Positions 9,779-16,817 of a stretch of 64,000 nt of DNA are shown here, piece by piece (position 1 is the first letter of the stretch; every line of letters starts with the position of its first letter). The position numbers were made by a program, and so were the translations under genes. This stretch comes from Burkholderiales bacterium (lineage in GTDB: Bacteria; Pseudomonadota; Gammaproteobacteria; Burkholderiales; Casimicrobiaceae), in NCBI GenBank assembly GCA_020851235.1, contig JADZDD010000035.1:558001-622000 (forward strand), given 5' to 3'. The notes under the pieces were generated by a model. It did not search any database, was not told where the DNA came from, and saw only the letters and a list, made by a program, of their open reading frames with translations.

Positions 9779-9827
9779 CGCCCGGCGCTCGACCGGGCGT
9801 CCCCGCCTGCCGGCAGCGCCGGCGGGC
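9779..9827 (-). terminator. Two adjacent GC-rich hairpins, candidate terminator of the psrA-like operon
   Basis: Between the stop at 9951 and the fadD start at 9762 there are two tight inverted repeats: CGCCCGG/CCGGGCG (9779-9785 with 9793-9799) and a ten-base stem at 9805-9814 with 9818-9827, loop of 3, one G-T pair. Neither is followed by a T-run on the minus strand, so intrinsic termination is uncertain; they could instead be mRNA-stabilising hairpins ahead of fadD. Confidence 0.35.
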
Positions 9828-9950
9828 AGCTCGTGTGCGCAGCATTGGATACGGATGGCGCGCGTTCTTGCGTGGGCGATGCGGCCGCTCAAAATGTACA
9901 CCAGATCGGCGCGCCCTGGCCTGGCGGCGCGGACGTCGGGATGCCTTCCG

Positions 9951-11864
9951 TCAGTGCGATGCCGTCGCGTGCAGCGGCCCCCCACGAAACGGTGCGAATC
10001 CCGTTCCAAAGATCGCTCCCGCATCGACGAGATCGGCGTCGGCGACGATGCCGTCGGCAAGTGCGGCATGCGCTTCGGCCACGAACGGCGCGACCAGCCG
10101 CTCGGCGAACCCGTCCGGGATCACGCCGGGCGGCACCTTTTTCGGCTTGCCCTCGGCCCATTCGTAGTAGCCGCGGCCGGTCTTCTTCCCCAAGTGACGC
10201 GCCTCGACGAGCGTCATGAGGCGTGCCGGCGGCGCCTCGCTCGTGCCCAAGAGCCGGCCCACTTCGACGCAGATGTCGAGTCCCACCGTATCGGCGAGTT
10301 CAATCGGGCCCATCGGCATGCCGTAGGCGAGCGCCGCCGCGTCGACCGTCGCCGGCGCGATGCCCTCTTCGACGGCGCGCATCGCCGCCATGAGGTACGG
10401 CGCGAGCAAGCGGTTGACGAGGAATCCTGGCGCGCTCTTCACGGGCAACGGCAGCTTGTCGATCTGGCGCACGAAGGCTGCGGCCTGCGCCACGAGATCG
10501 GCGCGCGTCTTTTCACCGACGACGACCTCGACCAGCAGCATCCGCGACACCGGATTGAAGAAGTGGATCCCGATGAGCCGCGTCGGATCGCCAAGCGCCT
10601 GCGCGATGTCCTCGAGCGGGATGCTCGACGTGTTGGTCGCGAGAATCGCCTGCGGTCGCGCCTTCTTCTCGAGCGCCGCGAAGACGCCGCGCTTGGCGTC
10701 GAGATTCTCGAAGATCGCCTCGACGATCACGTCGGCGCGCGCCACGCCGTCGCCGGCAACGTCGGGAATGAGGCGATCGTGCGCATCGCGCACGCGGCGC
10801 GCATCGCGCAGGCGATCGGCAAAGAGCTTGCCGGCGCGCTGCATGGCCGGGGCGATGCGCTCGGCACTTTGATCCTGCAACGTGACGGTGAGGCCGCGCA
10901 GCGCGCACCAGGCGGCGATGTCGCCGCCCATGGTGCCGGCGCCGACGACGTGGACATGCTTCGCCTGGAAGGCATCGTCCTTGCCGAGACTCTTCAACCG
11001 CTCCTGCAGCTTGAACACGCGCAAGAGGTTGGCCGCGGTCGGACTGCGCAGGAGCGCCGGGATCGATGCCGGATCGGATGCGGGCACGGCAAGCGCGTTG
11101 CCGTCGTACTTGCGAAAGAGCTCGAGGATCGCGTAGGGGGCGGGGTAGTGCTCGCGCCGCGCACGGCGCGCGACCTCCTTCCCGGCGCGGCTCGCGATGA
11201 ACCTGCGCGCGACCGGATTGAGCGTGAGCGACAACGGCAGCGGCAACGATCGCGGCGCGGGAGCAGCGCGCAGCATGCCGCGCACGGTGTTCTCCATGAC
11301 GCGCACCGGGACGGCGGCATCGACCAGCCCGAGCTTCTTCGCGCGGCGGGCATCGACGGTCCGGCCGGTGAGGAGGAGGTCGAGCGCGGCCGGAGCGCCC
11401 ACGAGCCGCGGCAGACGCTTCACGCCGCCCCAGCCGGGGAGGATCCCCAACATCACCTCGGGCAATCCCAGTCGCGTGGACGGATCGTCGACGGCGACGC
11501 GATAGCGGCACGCGAGCGCGAGCTCGAGCCCGCCGCCCAGGCAGAATCCGCGGATGAGCGCGAGCGTCGGATAGCCGACGTGGGCGAGCCGCTCGAAGGT
11601 GTCCCAGCCGCGACGCACGATGGCGAGCGCTCCCGCCTCGTCGTGCACCGCGCCGAACTCGTCGACGTCGGCGCCGGCGATGAAGCCGCTCGGCTTGCCC
11701 GAGCGGATGACGAGCGCCTGCGGCCGTTCGCGCTCCAGGCGATCGAGCACTTCACCCAACTCGGTCAGCACTTCCTGCGACAGGGTATTGACGGCGGCTT
11801 CCGCCTTGTCGAAGACGAGCTGCACGGTGCCATCGGCCAGGCGATCGAGGGTGAAGTGGCGCAT
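9951..11864 (-). CDS. Enoyl-CoA hydratase/3-hydroxyacyl-CoA dehydrogenase (ECH-HAD order, FadJ/FadB-like)
   Basis: A 637-residue multifunctional enzyme. Residues about 1-250 are a crotonase-fold hydratase/isomerase, with the oxyanion segment SGFIAGADVDEF, GFCLGGGLELALACRY and GLPEVMLGILPGWGG. From about residue 310 a Rossmann motif VVGAGTMGGDIAAW starts the NAD-dependent dehydrogenase, with GIHFFNPVSRMLLVEVV and two C-terminal helical domains. It is shorter than E. coli FadJ (714 residues). The start at 11864 lies 11 bases after the thiolase stop. The reading frame stays open far upstream, but that part is the thiolase gene read in another frame. Confidence 0.93.
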   Translation of the reverse strand: MRHFTLDRLADGTVQLVFDKAEAAVNTLSQEVLTELGEVLDRLERERPQALVIRSGKPSGFIAGADVDEFGAVHDEAGALAIVRRGWDTFERLAHVGYPTLALIRGFCLGGGLELALACRYRVAVDDPSTRLGLPEVMLGILPGWGGVKRLPRLVGAPAALDLLLTGRTVDARRAKKLGLVDAAVPVRVMENTVRGMLRAAPAPRSLPLPLSLTLNPVARRFIASRAGKEVARRARREHYPAPYAILELFRKYDGNALAVPASDPASIPALLRSPTAANLLRVFKLQERLKSLGKDDAFQAKHVHVVGAGTMGGDIAAWCALRGLTVTLQDQSAERIAPAMQRAGKLFADRLRDARRVRDAHDRLIPDVAGDGVARADVIVEAIFENLDAKRGVFAALEKKARPQAILATNTSSIPLEDIAQALGDPTRLIGIHFFNPVSRMLLVEVVVGEKTRADLVAQAAAFVRQIDKLPLPVKSAPGFLVNRLLAPYLMAAMRAVEEGIAPATVDAAALAYGMPMGPIELADTVGLDICVEVGRLLGTSEAPPARLMTLVEARHLGKKTGRGYYEWAEGKPKKVPPGVIPDGFAERLVAPFVAEAHAALADGIVADADLVDAGAIFGTGFAPFRGGPLHATASH

Positions 11865-11875
11865 GCGTTGCTTCC

Positions 11876-13162
11876 CTAATCGACCCGCTCGACGAGCATG
11901 GCACCGCCCAGGCCGCCGCCGATGCAGATCGCGGCCATGCCGCGTCGCCCTCCGGTGCGGCGCAGGACGTTGAGCACGTGCAGCACGATCCGCGTGCCCG
12001 ACGCACCGACCGGGTGCCCGAGCGCGATCGCGCCGCCGTCGACGTTGAGGCGAGCCTCGTCGATCGCACCGAGCGCGCCCGGCAGCCCGAGTTCGTCGCG
12101 ACAGTAGGTCGCGTCGTCCCAGGCGCGCATGCACGCGATGACCTGCGCAGCAAATGCCTCGTTGATCTCCCAGGCATCGAGGTCGTTCAGGCCGAGTCCG
12201 TGGCGCACGAGGATCGGCGTCGCCGCGTGGACGGGGCCCAGCCCCATCTGCGCCGGATCGAGCCCGGCCCAGTGTGAATCGACGATGCGACCGATCGGCG
12301 TGAGGCCGTGGCGGTCGACGGCGGCCGCCGAGGCGAGGACGACCCACGCGCCGCCGTCGGTGACCTGCGAGCTGTTGCCCGCCGTCACGTTCCCGTAAGG
12401 GCGATCGAAGAAGGGTTTGAGCCTGGCGAGGTTCTCCGGCGTCGAATCCGCCCGCACGCCGTCGTCGGCGGCGTACAGCGTGCCGTCCGCGCCGTAGATC
12501 GGCAGCACCTCGTCGGCGTAGTGACCGGCCTCTTGCGCCGCCAGCGTGCGGGCGTGGCTGCGCGCCGCGTAGGCATCCATCGCGGCGCGCGTGATGCCGA
12601 AGCGATGCGCGAGATTTTCCGCCGTCTGCCCCATGAGGAGTCCGCAGATCGGATCGGTCAGGCCCCGCATGAGCGAGATCACCGGCGCGAAATGCCCGGG
12701 GCGCAATCGCGTCAGGAGCGCCGCGCGCTGCCCGACCCCCTTTGCCGCGTACCACTTCGACAGCCACTGCACCATCGCATCGGAGAGGAGCAGCGGCGCG
12801 CGGGACAACGCATCGACGCCACCGGCGAGCACGAGTTGCGAGCGGCCGGTGCGGATATTGGCGATCGCCGAATCGATCGACTGCATGCCCGACGCGCAGT
12901 TGCGCATCACCGTCCAGCCGGGCACCTTGTCGCCGCACCCCATGCGCAGCGCACTGACGCGCCCGATGTTGACTTCATCGACCGACGGCGCGGCGCAGCC
13001 CAGGATGACTTCGTCGAGATCGGCGGGGGCGAAGCGCTGGCGCAGGAGGAGCGCGCGTCCTGCGGCCGTGGCAAGGTCGCTCGCCGAGAACGGGCCGGGC
13101 CGATTGCGTGCCTTGAGGAACGGCGTGCGCCGGCCGTCGATGATGTAGACCGGTTCACTCAT
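11876..13162 (-). CDS. Acetyl-CoA C-acyltransferase (thiolase, FadI-like)
   Basis: A 428-residue thiolase, longer than the 398-residue enzyme at 2381 and closer to the FadI type in length. Cys89 in VMRNCASGMQSID is the nucleophile; GHPVGASGT holds the His and CIGGGLGGAM the second Cys. The start MSEPVYIIDGRRTPF is the family N-terminus. An upstream ATG at 13201 overlaps the fadE stop by one base and would add 13 Arg/Ala-rich residues; it is possible if translation is coupled. With the following ECH-HAD enzyme it should form a second beta-oxidation complex. Confidence 0.92.
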   Translation of the reverse strand: MSEPVYIIDGRRTPFLKARNRPGPFSASDLATAAGRALLLRQRFAPADLDEVILGCAAPSVDEVNIGRVSALRMGCGDKVPGWTVMRNCASGMQSIDSAIANIRTGRSQLVLAGGVDALSRAPLLLSDAMVQWLSKWYAAKGVGQRAALLTRLRPGHFAPVISLMRGLTDPICGLLMGQTAENLAHRFGITRAAMDAYAARSHARTLAAQEAGHYADEVLPIYGADGTLYAADDGVRADSTPENLARLKPFFDRPYGNVTAGNSSQVTDGGAWVVLASAAAVDRHGLTPIGRIVDSHWAGLDPAQMGLGPVHAATPILVRHGLGLNDLDAWEINEAFAAQVIACMRAWDDATYCRDELGLPGALGAIDEARLNVDGGAIALGHPVGASGTRIVLHVLNVLRRTGGRRGMAAICIGGGLGGAMLVERVD

Positions 13163-13200
13163 GCGTTCTGCCGCGGCCGTCGTCGCGCGGGCGCGCGGCA

Positions 13201-15717
13201 TCAGGCGACGCTGCGCTGCCGCGACCCGGCGCGGGTGCGGGCAAGCGCGTCGATGGCCGGCTGGAGCAGCGCCGCGCCCAGATCCCGATCGAAGTCGTCG
13301 ACCGCGATCACCCGCGCGACGAGCTCGTGGTGCGTGGCGATGAGATTCGCCTCGGCCGCATCGATGATGCCAGCCTGCAACGCGCGCTGCGTGAGCAGTC
13401 CCGGTGCTGCCTCCGGCGCGAGCGCAGCGTCGAGTGTGCCCGCCTTGACCGCGGCGCGGATCTTCGCGTGCACGGGCTCGACCGCGAGCGTTGCCGCGAG
13501 CGAGCGCTCGAGGAGGCCGACCGGATCGTCGGCGCCGCCGCCGATGAAGATCGGCCCCGTCAGGCGATCACGCGTGGCCGACGGCGCGATCAAGAGCTGC
13601 GCCACCTCGTGCCCGAGCCCGTCCGACGGCGCGCGCAACCGGGGCCCCAACGGGAGCACGGCCAAGCGCACGAGGCCGGCAAGCAGGCGATTGGGCAAAT
13701 TCGACGTCACGCCTTCGACCGCGCCTTGCATGCGGACGAGCGCATCCTGGAGCGCCCAGTGCACGAGCGGCGCATCGGCGGCTTGCCGCCCCTCCGCCTC
13801 GTGGCGATGCAACGTCGCCGACGCGAGGTAGAGCAGTGACAGGACGTCACCCAAGCGTGCCGAAAGCTTCTCCTTGCGCTTCAGTGCGCCGCCGAGCGAT
13901 GCGGCCGCGACGTCGGCGAGCAAGGCGAGCACGGCCGAGAAGCGGGTGAGCTGTCGGTAGTAGCGGCGCGTCCAGGGCGCCACGTCGCGCGGCGCGCGCA
14001 CGAAGCGCGCTCCCGTGAGCCCCATGACCAGCGCCCGCGCGAAATTGGCCAGCACGAAACGCACGTGGCCGAAGAGCGCCGCATCGAACGCACGGATCGC
14101 CTTCGCGGGGTCTCCTTCCTGCGCCGCGCCCATCTCGCGCAGCAGATACGGGTGGCAGCGGATCGCACCCTGACCGAAGATGATGAGGCTGCGCGTGAGG
14201 ATGTTCGCACCCTCCACCGTGATCGCCACCGGGTGCTGCATGTATGCGCCGCCCAGGAAGTTCGACGGCCCCATGCAGATGCCCTTGCCGCCGATCACGT
14301 CCATCCCGTCGTTGATCGTCTGCCGGGCGCGCTCGGTGATGTGGTACTTGGCGATGGCCGACAGGACCGCCGGCTTCGCGCCGAGATCGATCGCGGTGGC
14401 GGTCAAGCGCCGCACGGCATCCATCACGTAGAGATTGCCGCCAATGCGCGCGAGCGGCTCCTCGACGCCTTCGAAGCGTCCGATCGGCAGGCGAAACTGC
14501 GTGCGGACCCGCGCATACGCGCCGACGGTTCGCGCGGTGAGCATCGCAAGCCCCGTGTTCGACGACGGCAGCGAGATGCCACGCCCTGCCGCAAGGCACT
14601 CCATGAGCATTCGCCAGCCCTTGCCGACCATCGCCTGGCCACCGATGACCCAGTCCATCGGGATGAAGACGTCGCGGCCGGAGTTCGGGCCATTCTGGAA
14701 CACCGCATTGAGCGGCATGTGACGCCGGCCGATCACGACACCCGGATGCGACGTGGGGATGAGCGCGCAGGTGATGCCGAGGTCGTCGACCTCGCCCAGG
14801 AGATGCTCGGGGTCGTACACGCGAAAGGCAAGGCCGAGGAGCGTTGCGACCGGGCCCAGCGTGATGTAGCGCTTGTCCCACGTGACGGCGAGACCGAGCA
14901 CGCGCTTGCCCTCGTGCTCGCCCCAGCGCACGAAGGCGTGATCGGGAATGGCCGCCGCGTCGGATCCGGCGTACGGGTTGGTGAGCGCAAAGCAGGGGAC
15001 GTCGAGGCCCTTCGCGAGCCGCGGCAGGTAATGACGCTTCTGCTCGTCGGTGCCGTAATGCAGCAGGAGTTCGCCGGGCCCGAGTGAATTGGGCACCATC
15101 ACCGTCACCGCCGCGGTTCCCGAGCGCGTCGACAGCTTGGTGATGACCGCCGCGTGCGCGTACGCCGAGAAACCGAGGCCGCCGTACTCCTTCGGGATGA
15201 TCATGCCGAAGAAGCCCTTCTGCTTGATGTAGTCCCACGCGGCCGGCGGCAGGTCCTTGTAGACGTTGGTCGTCTCCCAGTCGCTCACCATGGCGCACAG
15301 CGTCTCGGTCTCGTGGTCGAGGAAGCTCTGCTCCGCCGGGGTGAGCGTGGTTTCGCGCGTGGCGAGCAGCCGCTGCCAGTCGGGGCGCCCGGAGAAGAGC
15401 TCGCCATCCCACCACACCGTGCCGGCTTCGAGCGCTTCGCGCTCGGTCTGCGACATCGGCGGCATGATCCGGCGGTACAGGCGCAAGACGCGGTGGCTCA
15501 CGAGCGCGCGGCGCAGCGGAGGGATCGCGAGCAGCAGCCCGGCGAGCGCGCCGACGAGGGCGAGCGCGAGCGTCAACGTCGTCGGGAGCGCGTGCAGTGT
15601 CCACGCCGCGGCCAGCGCCACCGCGGCCGCCACGAGCCAGGCGATGCCGGGCGCGTTGACGTAGGCCAAACCGAGGGCGAACAGGACAACGACGACGACG
15701 AAGGTGAGAGTCAGCAT
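13201..15717 (-). CDS. fadE: Acyl-CoA dehydrogenase, FadE type
   Basis: An 838-residue membrane-associated acyl-CoA dehydrogenase for the first step of beta-oxidation. Two hydrophobic N-terminal segments (about residues 2-24 and 25-60) anchor it. The dehydrogenase core follows (GFFGMIIPKEYGGLGFSAYA, then FALTNPYAGSDAA), with a long C-terminal extension of the DUF1974 type found in E. coli FadE (814 residues). The start MLTLTFVVVVV at 15717 lies 23 bases after the stop of the TetR gene, so the regulator and fadE are likely co-transcribed. Electron acceptor genes (etf) are not in the window. Confidence 0.94.
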   Translation of the reverse strand: MLTLTFVVVVVLFALGLAYVNAPGIAWLVAAAVALAAAWTLHALPTTLTLALALVGALAGLLLAIPPLRRALVSHRVLRLYRRIMPPMSQTEREALEAGTVWWDGELFSGRPDWQRLLATRETTLTPAEQSFLDHETETLCAMVSDWETTNVYKDLPPAAWDYIKQKGFFGMIIPKEYGGLGFSAYAHAAVITKLSTRSGTAAVTVMVPNSLGPGELLLHYGTDEQKRHYLPRLAKGLDVPCFALTNPYAGSDAAAIPDHAFVRWGEHEGKRVLGLAVTWDKRYITLGPVATLLGLAFRVYDPEHLLGEVDDLGITCALIPTSHPGVVIGRRHMPLNAVFQNGPNSGRDVFIPMDWVIGGQAMVGKGWRMLMECLAAGRGISLPSSNTGLAMLTARTVGAYARVRTQFRLPIGRFEGVEEPLARIGGNLYVMDAVRRLTATAIDLGAKPAVLSAIAKYHITERARQTINDGMDVIGGKGICMGPSNFLGGAYMQHPVAITVEGANILTRSLIIFGQGAIRCHPYLLREMGAAQEGDPAKAIRAFDAALFGHVRFVLANFARALVMGLTGARFVRAPRDVAPWTRRYYRQLTRFSAVLALLADVAAASLGGALKRKEKLSARLGDVLSLLYLASATLHRHEAEGRQAADAPLVHWALQDALVRMQGAVEGVTSNLPNRLLAGLVRLAVLPLGPRLRAPSDGLGHEVAQLLIAPSATRDRLTGPIFIGGGADDPVGLLERSLAATLAVEPVHAKIRAAVKAGTLDAALAPEAAPGLLTQRALQAGIIDAAEANLIATHHELVARVIAVDDFDRDLGAALLQPAIDALARTRAGSRQRSVA

Positions 15718-15740
15718 GGCAGATGCTCCCAGGCGGAAAG

Positions 15741-16466
15741 TCAGGCGGCGGGAGGTAGCGCGGCGTCGATCTCGCGCGTGACGTCGCTCAGTTCCGGCAA
15801 CGGCGCGGTCAGCCCGGCGAGGAGAAAGGGGGCGAGCCGCCGCAGCAGCAACTCGTCGTTGTCGGTCTCGACCGGGTTCAACTCGGCGATGATGCGCAGG
15901 GCATCGGTCGCCGCCAACGTGTACGACAGCGCGCCCATGATGAAGTGCAGTCGCCACGACAACTCGCGCCGGGGCAGGTGCGGCAGCGCGCGCGCGAACG
16001 CGTCCTTGAAGCGGGCGATCATCGGCGCGTACTGCGCGGACAGGAACTGACGGATGAACGGCGCCGGATCGGCGTAGGCGCGACCCACGAGGCGCAGGAA
16101 ATCGGCACCACCGCGGGCCGGGTCGCGGGCGAGCTCCAGTGCGGGAATGAGGAGCGCCGCGAGGATCCGCTCGCAGCCCAGGGTCGCGGGTGCAACCGCG
16201 GCGGCGTAGCGATCGAGCCGGGCTACGCGCTGCTGGTTCATCGGGTCGAGCCGGCGCGTGAGCACCGCCTCGAAGAGCTCTTCCTTGGTGCCGAAGTGAT
16301 AGTTGACCGCAGCGAGATTCACCGCGGCCGCTTGCGTGATGAGGCGCAGGCTCGTCGCCTCGAAGCCGTGCTCCATGAAGAGTGCCTCGGCGGCATCGAG
16401 GATGCGGACGCGCGTCGCGGCGGCGGGCGAACGACCCACGGCGAGGGTGGTGGTATCGGTGCGCAT
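15741..16466 (-). CDS. TetR-family regulator, PsrA-like
   Basis: A 241-residue TetR-family repressor. The N-terminal helix-turn-helix runs about residues 15-60, with ATSLRLITQAAAVNLAAVNY followed by HFGTKEELFEAV. The sequence after the HTH (R-R-L-D-P-M-N) and the C-terminal domain resemble PsrA and its relatives, which repress beta-oxidation genes in Pseudomonas and are released by long-chain fatty acids. It is first in a run with fadE, a thiolase and an ECH-HAD enzyme. The ATG at 16466 was chosen; the frame is open to 16556, but that extension overlaps the operator. A box matching the published PsrA consensus lies upstream, suggesting autoregulation. Confidence 0.85.
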   Translation of the reverse strand: MRTDTTTLAVGRSPAAATRVRILDAAEALFMEHGFEATSLRLITQAAAVNLAAVNYHFGTKEELFEAVLTRRLDPMNQQRVARLDRYAAAVAPATLGCERILAALLIPALELARDPARGGADFLRLVGRAYADPAPFIRQFLSAQYAPMIARFKDAFARALPHLPRRELSWRLHFIMGALSYTLAATDALRIIAELNPVETDNDELLLRRLAPFLLAGLTAPLPELSDVTREIDAALPPAA

Positions 16467-16547
16467 GGAAGACGGCAACGTCCGTTCCGCGGCGTGGGTC
16501 CCGGAGGTGGGTGGTGAGGTGAGCGACGTGGCAGCCTCTGCCACCGT

Positions 16548-16561
16548 CAAACACAAGTTTC
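16548..16561 (-). promoter_or_regulatory. PsrA-type operator: CAAAC-N4-GTTTC
   Basis: The 14-base element CAAACACAAGTTTC fits the published PsrA consensus G/C-AAAC-N2-4-GTTT-G/C. On the minus strand it begins directly after the predicted -10 hexamer (16563-16568), a position that would block transcription start. A further GTTTG half-site sits at 16570-16574 inside the promoter spacer. Its place in front of a PsrA-like gene makes this a strong candidate autoregulatory site. Confidence 0.65.
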
Positions 16562-16562
16562 A

Positions 16563-16592
16563 ATCGTACGTTTGATTCATTATCAGCGTCAA
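16563..16592 (-). promoter_or_regulatory. Predicted sigma-70 promoter of the psrA-like/fadE operon
   Basis: On the minus strand, TTGACG (complement of 16587-16592) and TACGAT (complement of 16563-16568) are separated by 18 bases. The -35 hexamer matches the consensus at 5 of 6 positions and the -10 at 4 of 6. Transcription would start within or just before the PsrA-type box, about 90 bases upstream of the chosen start codon. Confidence 0.55.
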
Positions 16593-16817
16593 GCGTGCCG
16601 GAGCCATCCCCGCCCGCTTGCCGACGCCCGCCCCACACCGCATTCGCCGGCGGCGCAATCCGCGTGCGCGGTAGGGTGGGGACCCCGTAGAATCCGGCCC
16701 CTCGACACGGCGAAGCGACCGGTCCGATGCGAAGCGATGGTGCGGTGGTCCCCTGGTGGTCGTTGCGGGTGCGGGCCATCGACGCCCGCACCGGTCCGAA
16801 GCGGTCCCGGTACCGCG
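16593..16817. other. Upstream region of the sensor kinase gene, no gene called
   Basis: This is most of the 351-base gap between the TetR gene and the chosen start of the hybrid kinase. Frames are open here on both strands, and the kinase frame continues back to 16572, but its product over this stretch is Pro/Arg/Ser-rich and lacks domain character. No confident promoter for the plus-strand gene was identified. If the kinase starts earlier, part of this stretch is coding. Confidence 0.4.

Noticed and set aside
7549-10167. A very long plus-strand open frame opposite fadD and the thioesterase
   Set aside because: Its product is Arg/His/Asp-rich with no family character, as expected for an antisense shadow of G+C-rich coding sequence.
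9951-12938. A 995-codon open frame on the minus strand spanning the thiolase and hydratase/dehydrogenase genes
   Set aside because: Only the part from 11864 onward reads as a protein family; the upstream part is Arg/Ala/Gly-rich and overlaps the well-supported thiolase in another frame. High G+C keeps shadow frames open.
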